Shown here piece after piece: positions 1 to 9,284 of a stretch of DNA of 38,996 nt. Origin of the DNA: Pelotomaculum sp. UBA5255. GTDB taxonomy: Bacteria; Bacillota; Desulfotomaculia; Desulfotomaculales; Pelotomaculaceae. Below the pieces are notes generated by a model that was given only the letters and a program-made list of their open reading frames with translations, had not been told where the DNA came from and ran no database searches. The stretch is from positions 1 through 38,996 of the forward strand of contig DHTR01000027.1 of the NCBI GenBank assembly GCA_002408725.1, read 5' to 3'. Within the stretch, counting starts at the first letter, position 1. Each line of letters begins with the position of its first letter. The position numbers and the translations under genes were made by a program.

Positions 1-1590
1 AACAATCAAGAAAATGTACGGGCCATTGCCGGAGGATGGCAGTTTGCCGGAGCTTTGCTGGCCGATGGTTCAGTCATGGGCTGGGGTAGAACTCCCGCAG
101 GTACTAGTTGGGGTAATGGGAAACAACAGATAGCGTCAGACGAAAATATTAAAGCGTTTTCATCAGCTATAGAAGTTGATTCAGCACAGACTATATGTGC
201 TATGCGGGATGATGGAACGCTTGTAGTCAAGACAGCCACCGCTGATGCTCCACAAAGCCAGATACCGGACGGGCTCAATCTGTTAACTACGACGAGCAGC
301 AGTAATAATGCTGATTTAAGCAGCCTGACGGTGACTGGATATGACCTGGTCCCGGCATTTGACGCGGCTACAACCGCCTATACGGTGAACGTACCCAACG
401 GCGTAAGCAGCGTAGAGGTAACGGCTGCTATTGCTGACGCCAATGCAACATTGAAAATTAACGGAACAGCAGCAACTAGCGGCGCGGCCCAAACGATTGA
501 CAACCCTGTCGTGGGCGACAACCCGGTGGCTGTTGAGGTAACCGCGGAAGACGGTACCACGGTCAAGACCTATACCCTTACCATCAAGCGGGCAGCAGCC
601 GACCCTCTGCCGCAGACACCGGCAGCATACGCGGCCGGCGATTACGCCAAATATGCCGGTAGGATGGCGATTGGTGACCAGCATATAGCTGTAGTCAAGC
701 CGGACGGGACGGTAGCGGTATGGGGTGACGATACTTACGGACAACTGCAGGTACCAGCAGGGTTGGCAGGCGCCAAGGTCAAGACTGTGGCGGCGGGGAC
801 CAATCACACGCTGGCCTTGACCGAAGACGGCAGAGTCTTTGCCTGGGGTGGTGTTTATGACAAGAATTGGAATATGCAAACAGTTGCCATCCCGGACGAA
901 GTTAATAATTTACAGGGGAAAATAAGGTTAATAGCGGCCGGAAGTACTATGTCTGCCGTGGTCGCCAATGATGGCCGGATTGTCATCTGGGGTAATGCTG
1001 CCGATAAATTCTCCGAAATACCGGAAGGATTAGTATCAAATAACAATGTAGTAGCATTAAGAATAAGCGCTAACTATGCGGTAGCCCTCAATGACCAGGG
1101 TAAAATTACTGTTTGGGGGCAGCCATCTGATGTACCCGATGCTTTGACCGGGAAGACAGTAGTAGATGTAGCGGTAGGGATATATCACTGGCTGGCCTTG
1201 ACAAATGAGGGCAAAGTAGTGGCAGGTGGAAACCATGCTGATAATCTTTCAAATATCAACAATCAAGAAAATGTACGGGCAATTGCCGGAGGATGGCAGT
1301 TTGCCGGAGCTTTGCTGGCCGATGGTTCAGTCATGGGCTGGGGTAGAACCCCCACAGGTAATGCTTGGGGTAATGGGAAACAACAGATAGCGCCAGACGA
1401 AAATATTAAAGCGTTTTCATCAGTTATAGTGCCTGAAGGAAATAGCAGACAGACTATTTGTGCTATGCGGAATGATGGAACACTTATAGTCAAGACATCC
1501 ATCGCTGATGCCCCGCAAAGCCAAATACCGGACGGGCTCAATCTGTTAACTATGACGAGCAGCAGTAATAATGCTGATTTAAGCAGCCTG
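1..1590 (+). repeat. Intragenic direct duplication, offset 1257-1263 bp
   Basis: Bases 1-327 and 1258-1590 are nearly the same at DNA level. The second copy is 6 bp longer, where EVDSAQ is replaced by VPEGNSRQ. Weaker similarity continues through the following beta-sandwich domain (to about 600 and 1863). The first copy starts outside the window. This is a segmental duplication of one RCC1 block plus one cadherin-like domain. Confidence 0.9.
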
Positions 1591-4500
1591 TCGGCGATTG
1601 GATATGAACTGGATCAGACTTTTGACGCCGGGACTACCGGATATACCGTAAATGTACCCAACAATGTAAGCATTGTAGATGTAACAGCGACAACTGTCGA
1701 CAGCGACGCTACTCTGAAAATTAACGGAACAGCAGCAACCAGCGGCGTGGCCCAAACGATTGACAACCTTGTCGTGGGTGACAACCCGGTACCCGTTGAG
1801 GTAACAGCGGCAGACGGGACCACGGTCAAGACCTATACCCTCACCATCAATCGAGCAGCGGCGGCACAGAGCAATAATGCCGATTTAAGCGGCCTGACGC
1901 TTGCCGGGCATACCCTGGACAAAACTTTTGACGCGGGAACTACTGAATATGTAGTCAATATACCCAACGCAGTCAGCAGTGTAAATATAACCGCGACCAC
2001 CGCCGATACCGCGGCAACCCTGAAGATCAACGGGGCGGCCGCTGCCAGCGGTACCGCTCAAGCAGTGGACAACCTGGTTGTAGGCGACAACCAGGTACCC
2101 CTGGAAGTAACCGCCGCGGACGGGATCACGGTCAAAACTTACACCCTTACAATTAAGCGGGCTTCGCTGGAAAATGCCGTATGGCAGACGCCGGCGGAAT
2201 ACGCCGCCAGCAGCTACGGGCAGTTGGTCGGACGGATAGCAGGTGGAAAATGCCATGCTGCCGCCATTCTGACTGATGGGACAGTGCAAGCCTGGGGAGA
2301 CAACAGCTACGGCCAGCTGGATCTGCCGGCAGAGCTGTTTGGGGTCAAGACGCTGGCTGCCGGTTCTAATCATACCCTGACTTTAAAAACGGACGGCTCC
2401 CTTATTGCCTGGGGGCAGAATAATTCGGGTCAGTGCAATATTCCGGTTGATTTGAACGCAGCTATAGTTAAAGCCATTGCTGCCGTAGATAACAATTCCG
2501 CTGCGCTCACCGCGGACAATAAAATCTATGTCTGGGGTCAGAACATATCAGACCCCAAAGTACTGGAAATTGGACAGGCCGTTAACTCGATCGCTATGGA
2601 TGCGAATCATGTACTGGCTCTCACTGAGAACGGCGCGGTAATAGCCTGGGATCGAAATAACAGCTACCAGCAATGCACAGTGCGGGATGGTTTCAGCAGC
2701 AATGTGGCGGCGATTACCGCCGGACATAGTACGGCCCTGGCCTTAAAAAACGATGGCAGCGTGGTCAGCTGGGGCTTCAATGATTATTGTGACAAAACTT
2801 ATCCGGTGCCGGCAGGACTCAGTAATGTGCGAGCTATTGCCGCCGGGAGCAGCTCTATTGCGGCCGCGCTGACGGCTGACGGCAAAATTACCGTCTGGGG
2901 ATATCCCTGTTACGGCTTATTTGATATCCCTGCCGGTTTAAACCAGGTGCAGGGAGTGGCAGCCGGAGAAAATGCCCTCTATGCAGTGCAAAATGACGGC
3001 GCCATAGTTGCCTGGGGAAATAATAATGAAGGGCAGTGCAATATACCCGCGGGACTCAACCTGTATAGTCAGGTCAGCAGCAACAACCTGCTGGGCAGCC
3101 TGAAGGTAGAGAAGGTGGTTGATGATAGCGGTACAGACGATGTTATAAGCTGCAGCATTTTCCCCGTGTTCAGTTGTAAGCAGACCGAAGGCACTGTAGA
3201 TGTAGCGGACGGAGTTAAGGAAGTGCGTATTACTGCCCGGCCTTTCAGCAGTGCCGCCACCCTGCAGGTCAACGGGGCTTCAGCCGTGTCCGGTGTGGCA
3301 ACGGTTATTAACGGCCAAAACCTGGTGGCAGGTGATAATCCTGTCCAGATTAAGGTGACGGCGCAAAACGGCAGCGAGTACACCTATACCCTCCATATCA
3401 AACTTGTCAACGCCGGGTATACTCTGCCACAAACTCCGCAGGCCTATCAGGCGAGCGATTACGCGTCCTACAAGCGCAAAATTGCAGCCGGATCAGAGCA
3501 TGCCCTGGCCTTGAAGAAGGATGGCGCCGTAACCTGCTGGGGTAGAGGGTCAGAAAACCAGTGCAATACCCCGCCCGGTCTGAAAGACGTCACCGCAGTG
3601 GCCGCAGGAATGAGACATAGCCTGGCGCTGAAGAAGGACGGCGTCATTGTCGGCTGGGGATACAATGAATATGGTCAATGCAATGCGCCGGCCGGTTTGA
3701 GTGAGGTCGTGGATATAGCGGCCGGCAGGAATTTTTCCGCTGCTGTCGATAAAAACGGCAGTGTGTACGTATGGGGCGAAAACACTAAAGGCGAGTGCAA
3801 TGTGCCGGCCGGCTTGAGCAACGTGGTGGATGTCGAGTGCGGCCATACCCATGTTCTGGCTTTAAAGGCAGACGGAACAGTTGTCGCCTGGGGGAGTAAT
3901 GCCAATGGGAAGTGTGACGTGCCTGCCGGCTTAGACCACGTGGTGTCCATTGCGGCCGGTTTCAATTTTAGTGTAGCCTTGAAGGCGGACGGCACCGTGG
4001 TTGCCTGGGGCGCGATAACTAATAACACAGAGCAGGGTGGAGCGTCTGCACTGCAGTATGTCAAGGCCATTGCCGCCGGTACAGATTTTATCGTGGCTCT
4101 TAAATGGGACGGCAGCCTGTGTGCCTTTGATAATGACCAGAAGGTCAGCGTGGATGTAGCTCCTTTCTCAACAAAAAAGGTAATTGCTATTAGCGCTTAT
4201 AGCACCGGTAAATCCCTGATGGCTTTAAACGAAGATGGCGCCGTTACAGGCGGCGGCGTAGCATCCTGGATAAACCTTCTTAATGATGATCCGCCGGCAT
4301 ACAGCGGACCGGCGCCGGCTATTCCGCAGACCCCGGCGGCCTATGCTGCCAGTGCATATAAGCAAGCGTCTGCGAAAATATGCTCTTTGGATTCGAATGG
4401 TATACTGGTGTTGAATACGGACGGCACCGTCAAAGCACTGTATTCAGGTGACGATAGTTTGTACGAGAGAACCCTGGTGCCTTCAGATTTAAACCATGTA

Positions 4501-5658
4501 AAAGCCCTGGGAGCAGGACGTACTTACGGCATGGCCTTAAAGGATGACGGTACTGTAGTTGTCTGGGGCAACAGCAAATATGCCGCTGAGCAGAAAAATA
4601 TACCGGAAAATCTGGGCAAGGTTACGGCTATTGCCGCCGGTACTTATGACTGTCTGGCCCTGCGGGAAGACGGCACGGTGGCAGCCTGGGGCGCCAATGA
4701 TTTTGGCCAGGGCAATGTGCCGGAGAATTTGAGCGGGGTCACGGCCATAGCGATTGGTTACCAGCATGGCCTGGCTTTGAAGAATGACGGCACCGTAGTG
4801 GCCTGGGGAAACAACGACTACGGCCAGTGCAATGTGCCGGACGGTTTAAATAATGTGGCCTGTATTTATGCCATCGGCTATAACTCCATTGCCTTGAAAA
4901 ATGACGGCGCCGTAGTGGTCTGGGGGAGAAACGACAAGGGCCAGTGCGACGTGCCCGAGGGCTTGACCGGAGTAGTAAATGTTTCTGATTATAACAAAAA
5001 CACCTTTGTTGCTTTAAAGAACAACGGCACGGTAGTGGCCTGGGGTGACAATTCATATGGCTGGCGCTACGTAGCTCCAGATCTCCATGATGTTACCTGT
5101 ATAGATGGGCGGACGGCTGTAAAAGCGGACGACAGCATAGTTGACTTGCATAATAATACGCTGGCCAGATTGAGCCATGTATTAGCCATAACAAATAATA
5201 TCGTGATTTTTCGGGACGGCAGTCTGAAATATTTATCCGACCTTTCCAATACGGCCCTGGATGGACTCAATGTATTATCCGGCTACTATTTTGCCATAAA
5301 TAAGGCCGAGCTGCTCAACCCGGCCGACGGCCGGCCTATCACCACTGTGGGCAGCCAGGGCGGCTACCGCGTTCAAGCCAGGGTAGCCAATAACAACGTC
5401 GGCGCTACCCCCGGCCTAGCCATCATTCAGGTGCGCGGCGGCAGTGGCGCGACCGGCAGCGGCGGCGGCCGGGTGCTGGGCTGTGTGGGTCTGTCCGGCC
5501 AGATCCCGGTTACCGGCTCCACCGTCAGCAGTGACTTCACCATGCCGGCGGGCATCAGCGGGCCGGCTTACGTGGACGTCTTCGTCTGGGACGGCTGGGA
5601 CACCATGGTGCCTCGGGCCAAAGCCAATCAGAACCTGAGTTTTAACGTGACGCAGTAA
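1..5658 (+). CDS. Giant secreted RCC1-repeat / cadherin-like domain protein, 5' end outside window
   Basis: The frame is open from base 1, and the first residues match an internal copy at 1258. The TTG at 55 is therefore not a real start and the gene begins upstream. About 1885 residues are visible. Blocks of RCC1-type beta-propeller repeats (recurring AAG..H.LAL..DG.V.AWG.N..GQC.VP pattern) alternate with cadherin-like beta-sandwich domains of about 90 residues (NADLS.L ... F...TT.Y.VNVPN ... TYTLTIKRA). The beta-sandwich domains lie near bases 305-600, 1565-1860, 1870-2165 and a divergent one at 3085-3400. The last 110 or so codons form a different Gly-rich C-terminal domain without RCC1 repeats. 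No SLH or sortase motif is seen at the C-terminus. Such proteins are normally extracellular adhesion or binding proteins, but the ligand is unknown. A hairpin follows the stop codon. Confidence 0.85.
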   Translation, partial: NNQENVRAIAGGWQFAGALLADGSVMGWGRTPAGTSWGNGKQQIASDENIKAFSSAIEVDSAQTICAMRDDGTLVVKTATADAPQSQIPDGLNLLTTTSSSNNADLSSLTVTGYDLVPAFDAATTAYTVNVPNGVSSVEVTAAIADANATLKINGTAATSGAAQTIDNPVVGDNPVAVEVTAEDGTTVKTYTLTIKRAAADPLPQTPAAYAAGDYAKYAGRMAIGDQHIAVVKPDGTVAVWGDDTYGQLQVPAGLAGAKVKTVAAGTNHTLALTEDGRVFAWGGVYDKNWNMQTVAIPDEVNNLQGKIRLIAAGSTMSAVVANDGRIVIWGNAADKFSEIPEGLVSNNNVVALRISANYAVALNDQGKITVWGQPSDVPDALTGKTVVDVAVGIYHWLALTNEGKVVAGGNHADNLSNINNQENVRAIAGGWQFAGALLADGSVMGWGRTPTGNAWGNGKQQIAPDENIKAFSSVIVPEGNSRQTICAMRNDGTLIVKTSIADAPQSQIPDGLNLLTMTSSSNNADLSSLSAIGYELDQTFDAGTTGYTVNVPNNVSIVDVTATTVDSDATLKINGTAATSGVAQTIDNLVVGDNPVPVEVTAADGTTVKTYTLTINRAAAAQSNNADLSGLTLAGHTLDKTFDAGTTEYVVNIPNAVSSVNITATTADTAATLKINGAAAASGTAQAVDNLVVGDNQVPLEVTAADGITVKTYTLTIKRASLENAVWQTPAEYAASSYGQLVGRIAGGKCHAAAILTDGTVQAWGDNSYGQLDLPAELFGVKTLAAGSNHTLTLKTDGSLIAWGQNNSGQCNIPVDLNAAIVKAIAAVDNNSAALTADNKIYVWGQNISDPKVLEIGQAVNSIAMDANHVLALTENGAVIAWDRNNSYQQCTVRDGFSSNVAAITAGHSTALALKNDGSVVSWGFNDYCDKTYPVPAGLSNVRAIAAGSSSIAAALTADGKITVWGYPCYGLFDIPAGLNQVQGVAAGENALYAVQNDGAIVAWGNNNEGQCNIPAGLNLYSQVSSNNLLGSLKVEKVVDDSGTDDVISCSIFPVFSCKQTEGTVDVADGVKEVRITARPFSSAATLQVNGASAVSGVATVINGQNLVAGDNPVQIKVTAQNGSEYTYTLHIKLVNAGYTLPQTPQAYQASDYASYKRKIAAGSEHALALKKDGAVTCWGRGSENQCNTPPGLKDVTAVAAGMRHSLALKKDGVIVGWGYNEYGQCNAPAGLSEVVDIAAGRNFSAAVDKNGSVYVWGENTKGECNVPAGLSNVVDVECGHTHVLALKADGTVVAWGSNANGKCDVPAGLDHVVSIAAGFNFSVALKADGTVVAWGAITNNTEQGGASALQYVKAIAAGTDFIVALKWDGSLCAFDNDQKVSVDVAPFSTKKVIAISAYSTGKSLMALNEDGAVTGGGVASWINLLNDDPPAYSGPAPAIPQTPAAYAASAYKQASAKICSLDSNGILVLNTDGTVKALYSGDDSLYERTLVPSDLNHVKALGAGRTYGMALKDDGTVVVWGNSKYAAEQKNIPENLGKVTAIAAGTYDCLALREDGTVAAWGANDFGQGNVPENLSGVTAIAIGYQHGLALKNDGTVVAWGNNDYGQCNVPDGLNNVACIYAIGYNSIALKNDGAVVVWGRNDKGQCDVPEGLTGVVNVSDYNKNTFVALKNNGTVVAWGDNSYGWRYVAPDLHDVTCIDGRTAVKADDSIVDLHNNTLARLSHVLAITNNIVIFRDGSLKYLSDLSNTALDGLNVLSGYYFAINKAELLNPADGRPITTVGSQGGYRVQARVANNNVGATPGLAIIQVRGGSGATGSGGGRVLGCVGLSGQIPVTGSTVSSDFTMPAGISGPAYVDVFVWDGWDTMVPRAKANQNLSFNVTQ

Positions 5659-5668
5659 TAAATAGTCA

Positions 5669-5705
5669 GGAGCCTGCGACGCCATTTTATGGCGCCTCAG
5701 GCTCC
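5669..5705 (+). terminator. Strong hairpin after the RCC1 gene
   Basis: GGAGCCTG pairs with CAGGCTCC and GCCAT with ATGGC around a TTT loop, interrupted by a small internal mismatch. It lies 11 bases after the stop codon. There is no clear T-run after it, so it may terminate transcription or protect an mRNA end. Confidence 0.5.
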
Positions 5706-5831
5706 CGACAGATAAACACTTATTATGGCAGAAAAGGTGCTTCCCGCACCAATCTCGGAAAGGGGGTTAAAAAGAGGCTGTGTAATTGTTTGTAGGAATT
5801 CATCAGGTTATCAAAAGAAAGGATGGGAATT

Positions 5832-7214
5832 ATGAGGAAATTGTTTGGAGTGTTATTAGCTCCAATTATTTGCTTGTGTTTAGTCGGAATTGCCTTTGCC
5901 GGAGGCAGCGGAGCAACAGTCAGCCTGGATGCTCCTGCTTCTTCCCAAAGCTATAAACCCGGCGATACCGTTGAGATTGTTGGAACAGCGCAAAATATTG
6001 AGCAGGTGACTATTTTAGTGCGCAATCCAGGGGATGGTTTAGCCTATGCGGCACAGCCCTCTGTAATAAACGGTGGTTTTTCCACGCAATTTGACCTCAA
6101 TGAAGATGCGGTAGAAGGCCAGTATTCAATCAGGATTGGGGCAAAAGAACTGGCAGCGCCGGTAGATTTTACTTTTAAGGTTAGTAAAAGCAGCAGCCAA
6201 CCCGGCGGTTCCGGTGGCGGCGGCGGTGGCGGCGCCGCAACGCCGGAAGCAGTTACCACCACCACCGGAGCGGCAGTAGTCACACCAAGTGCTGGCGGCA
6301 CCATCAGCCTGGGTAATGAAGCCGCCGTTGAAGTGCCGGCCGGTGCGCTGAAAGGAACCGGTGCAGTAGAAATTAAAATACAGAAAGCAACTACACCTCC
6401 CGCAGTGCCCGCAGGCTTCAAACTGGTTAGCAGTGTATATGAGTTCAGCGTGGGAGGTCAGAACAGCTACAGCTTTGACAGGAACGTAACCATAAAACTC
6501 AATTTTGATCCCAGCGAGATTGGCGCAGGCGAGACCCCGGCGATTCAATACTACGACGAAGCTTCGGGTCGGTGGTTAAGCCTTGGCGGTACCGTTTCCG
6601 GCAACACTGTGGCCGTGCAGGTAAACCACTTTACCAAGTTTGCCGTGCTGTCCACCGTTAAGGAAACGGAAACCGAGCCGGCCGGGACAACGGATACAAC
6701 ATTAAAAGACATCAGCGGCCACTGGGCCTCGGACAACATCAACAAGCTGGTGGCTCTGGGCGCCATCAACGGCTATCCCGACAGCAGCTTCAAGCCCAAC
6801 AATACCATTACCCGGGCCGAGTTTGCCACCGTGCTGGTGAAGGCGTTCAAACTTGAGAACAAGGGCGGCAACAAGGTATTTGCCGATACCGCGAAGCACT
6901 GGGCCAAAGATTACATTGCCACGGCCGCAGCCAACGGTATAGTCAGCGGCTATGATGCCGCCACCTTCGGACCGGACGACCTGATCACCCGCGAGCAGAT
7001 GGCCGTAATGATCGTCAAGGTCGCCAAGCCGGCGCCGGCGGCAGGAGAAATCCAGTTTGCCGACAGCGGCAGTATTTCCGAGTGGGCCAGTGAAGCCATA
7101 GCCACCGCGACAGAGAACGGGATCATCAAGGGGTACCCTGACAACACCGTTCGGCCCCTGGGCAGCGCCACCAGGGCGGAAGCCGTGACAGTTATTGTAA
7201 ATGCAATGAAATAG
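5832..7214 (+). CDS. SLH-domain surface protein with Ig-like and ZU5-like domains
   Basis: Start 5832 (ATG) is preferred over the in-frame ATG at 5823, because the AAAGGA Shine-Dalgarno at 5816-5821 abuts the upstream ATG and is well spaced for the second. The 460-residue product has a signal peptide (residues 1-24, MRKLFG...AFA). An Ig-like domain (about 27-115) resembles the N-terminus of the protein at 10879. A Gly-rich linker follows, then a ZU5-like beta domain (about 145-275). Three SLH domains lie at about 291-335, 349-395 and 407-460 (HWA..I..L...G...GY.D..F.P...ITRAEF pattern). SLH domains bind pyruvylated secondary cell-wall polymer, so the protein is probably held on the cell wall. 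Unlike the following SLH genes it lacks the oxidoreductase-like domain. Its ligand is unknown. Confidence 0.9.
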   Translation: MRKLFGVLLAPIICLCLVGIAFAGGSGATVSLDAPASSQSYKPGDTVEIVGTAQNIEQVTILVRNPGDGLAYAAQPSVINGGFSTQFDLNEDAVEGQYSIRIGAKELAAPVDFTFKVSKSSSQPGGSGGGGGGGAATPEAVTTTTGAAVVTPSAGGTISLGNEAAVEVPAGALKGTGAVEIKIQKATTPPAVPAGFKLVSSVYEFSVGGQNSYSFDRNVTIKLNFDPSEIGAGETPAIQYYDEASGRWLSLGGTVSGNTVAVQVNHFTKFAVLSTVKETETEPAGTTDTTLKDISGHWASDNINKLVALGAINGYPDSSFKPNNTITRAEFATVLVKAFKLENKGGNKVFADTAKHWAKDYIATAAANGIVSGYDAATFGPDDLITREQMAVMIVKVAKPAPAAGEIQFADSGSISEWASEAIATATENGIIKGYPDNTVRPLGSATRAEAVTVIVNAMK

Positions 7215-7424
7215 GCAACAAAAAACAATGACAAATTAAGTTCAAGCTGATGGTATGTTACCATAATATTCAAGTAGATTGGATCGCAAGCTGCTGCGCC
7301 TAGAATTTCGTTAGATGTGATTTATTGGTGCTATTAAGTAAATCAATGTAAAGCATTAAAACTCTGGAGTATTATGCCAATGTGCAGTAAGCTCATATTA
7401 ATATTTTCTAAGGGGGGAGATATT

Positions 7425-9227
7425 TTGTTTATCATTAATAACAAGACATTGCGCATCCTACTCCCGGTAGTTTTTACAATTACGATACTGTTAAGCTATG
7501 GCCTTATGCTGCCGCTTAAGGTAGCGGGGGCCGCCGATAATCCGGTGTTGTCCGGGGGCGGGCTGAAAACTGCGCCCGTCCTGGCGGCGGATACCACGCA
7601 GAATGTTGTCAGGAAACCGGTGGAGTTAACCTTTACCGACGATGCGGCCTGGCGAGAAGCCATCAGCGAAGTGAGCGTTGATGGTGTTTCGTTGGACTCC
7701 GGGAAATATTCCAGAGACACCGCCGGCAAAATCACCATCGATAAAGCGGTGTTCCAGATATCCGGAGATTGCGCCATTGTGATCAAGGCTCACGGGTACA
7801 AAGACGCAAGTGTGACGCAGCAAATCGGCCTGTTCTATATTACCGGAGATGGGGTGGCCGGGGAAGTTGTCTTTACCCGTGCCCAATTGGAAGCCATGGG
7901 TCAGGAAAGAGTGGTTTTTTCAGCAACCAATGATTTTCCCTATGATTTAATCATGGCAGCCGAAGGGGTTTCGCTGCGGACCCTGCTGGAGCAGGCCGGA
8001 ATGAAAGCAGAAGCCCAGGTCATTATTTTCCGGGGCAGCGACGGGTACACGGGCGAATTTACGGTCAATGAATTATTGCATCAAAAACGTTATCATTTCC
8101 CCGATAAAACTGAGGTGGAGCCGATGATTGCCTTGAAACGGGCGGAGAGATCGGCTGATTTTGAAAATATGAAGGAAAGAGATACACCGGTTTTGTGTTT
8201 TGGCCAGCGGGCGCAAACAGAGCAAACCCTTCTGCAGTCGGTCAAGATCATCCAAAGTATCTCTGTGACGACTGTTCCTCCGGGCCGGTGGGCCAGGCCC
8301 ACTGCAAGAATCAGCGAACCCGGCGCTGAGCAAAAAGTTGCCACGCAAGGAGGTGTAGTAAAAAGCGGTTCTAAAATCTTCCTGGAGGGTGATCCTAAGA
8401 CCAAAATCTATTATACCACTGACGGCACTGAGCCCAACCTGAACAGCAAGATATTCAATGAATCCGGTTGTGGACCTCTGGCCGGCCAGCACCAGCCGGT
8501 TTTAGTGCAAACAGACACCACGATCAAAGCCAAAGCTGTCTGGGGAGGGAAACAGGATAGTGAAGTTGTCGCCTATAGGTTTACAGTTGCCGGGGAGACA
8601 GCGGATACCACAGTCGGAGTATCGGATGGCGCTCCGGTTTTGCAGCCAGGTAAGACCTTTACTGATATTCAAGGCAACTGGGCCCGGGAGGACATTGAAT
8701 TACTGGCGGCCAGGGGAATGATCTCGGGCAAAAGCGAAACTACTTATGAGCCGGGCAGCAACATTACCCGGGCCGAATTTGCCGCCCTTTTGGTGAGAGC
8801 TTTGGGTTTGGAACAAGGCGTTTTAGAGGAAGGGCAGTTTAAAGATGTGGCCGCTACAGCCTGGTATGCCGGCAGTGTTGCCGTCGGCACGGTTAAAAAG
8901 ATCATCGAGGGCTATGACGGCAGCCTCTTTAAGCCGGATAACAGGATCACCCGTGAGGAAATGGCGGCCATGCTTGCCCGGGCAGCGCGCGTTGCCGGGA
9001 AAGAGGATGAATTATCCGGCAGCGAGCAGGAACAGCAATTGGCACAGTTTAATGACAGGCCGGCGATTTCCCCCTGGGCGGTAAAGGATGTGGCCTGGGC
9101 TGTCAAGGCCGGGATGTTTAAAGGTATGCCCGGTGGAGAATTTGCGCCGCAAACCAATGCCGACCGGGCCCAAAGTGCGGCGCTCCTGAAACGGTTTATA
9201 ACCTATACCGGTGGTCCGGGAGACTAG
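7425..9227 (+). CDS. SLH surface protein with HID, sulfite-oxidase-like and chitobiase C-terminal-like domains (module A)
   Basis: The start is taken as TTG 7425, which has a strong GGGGGGAG site at 7412-7419. The ATG at 7374 has no such site and would add residues before the signal peptide. The 600-residue product has a signal peptide ending near AGA. Next is an HID/DUF1533 domain (about 62-139, with the AW..AI..V.VDG and A.GY motifs); that family is known from haemoglobin/haem-binding surface proteins. A sulfite-oxidase-fold domain follows (about 138-285, with FPYDL, HFPD and CFGQRA), then a chitobiase/hexosaminidase C-terminal-like domain (about 288-389, YYTTDGTEPN) and three SLH domains (about 411-600). 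The middle and C-terminal parts are closely related to the protein at 10879. The oxidoreductase-like domain shows no recognisable cofactor-ligating loop, so binding rather than catalysis is likely. Function is not established. Confidence 0.88.
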   Translation: MFIINNKTLRILLPVVFTITILLSYGLMLPLKVAGAADNPVLSGGGLKTAPVLAADTTQNVVRKPVELTFTDDAAWREAISEVSVDGVSLDSGKYSRDTAGKITIDKAVFQISGDCAIVIKAHGYKDASVTQQIGLFYITGDGVAGEVVFTRAQLEAMGQERVVFSATNDFPYDLIMAAEGVSLRTLLEQAGMKAEAQVIIFRGSDGYTGEFTVNELLHQKRYHFPDKTEVEPMIALKRAERSADFENMKERDTPVLCFGQRAQTEQTLLQSVKIIQSISVTTVPPGRWARPTARISEPGAEQKVATQGGVVKSGSKIFLEGDPKTKIYYTTDGTEPNLNSKIFNESGCGPLAGQHQPVLVQTDTTIKAKAVWGGKQDSEVVAYRFTVAGETADTTVGVSDGAPVLQPGKTFTDIQGNWAREDIELLAARGMISGKSETTYEPGSNITRAEFAALLVRALGLEQGVLEEGQFKDVAATAWYAGSVAVGTVKKIIEGYDGSLFKPDNRITREEMAAMLARAARVAGKEDELSGSEQEQQLAQFNDRPAISPWAVKDVAWAVKAGMFKGMPGGEFAPQTNADRAQSAALLKRFITYTGGPGD

Positions 9228-9284
9228 CTTTGCCCGGACACACACTATGGATTCACTTAATAATGCTGAAAGGTGGGGATAAAG

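Noticed and set aside
316..5685. Many long minus-strand open frames opposite the RCC1 gene
   Set aside because: They are antisense shadows of a repetitive, GC-rich coding region. None has a ribosome-binding site or recognisable domain.
5786..5814. TTGTTT-17-TATCAA as promoter of the 5832 gene
   Set aside because: Its transcription start would fall inside the ribosome-binding site of the gene, leaving almost no leader.
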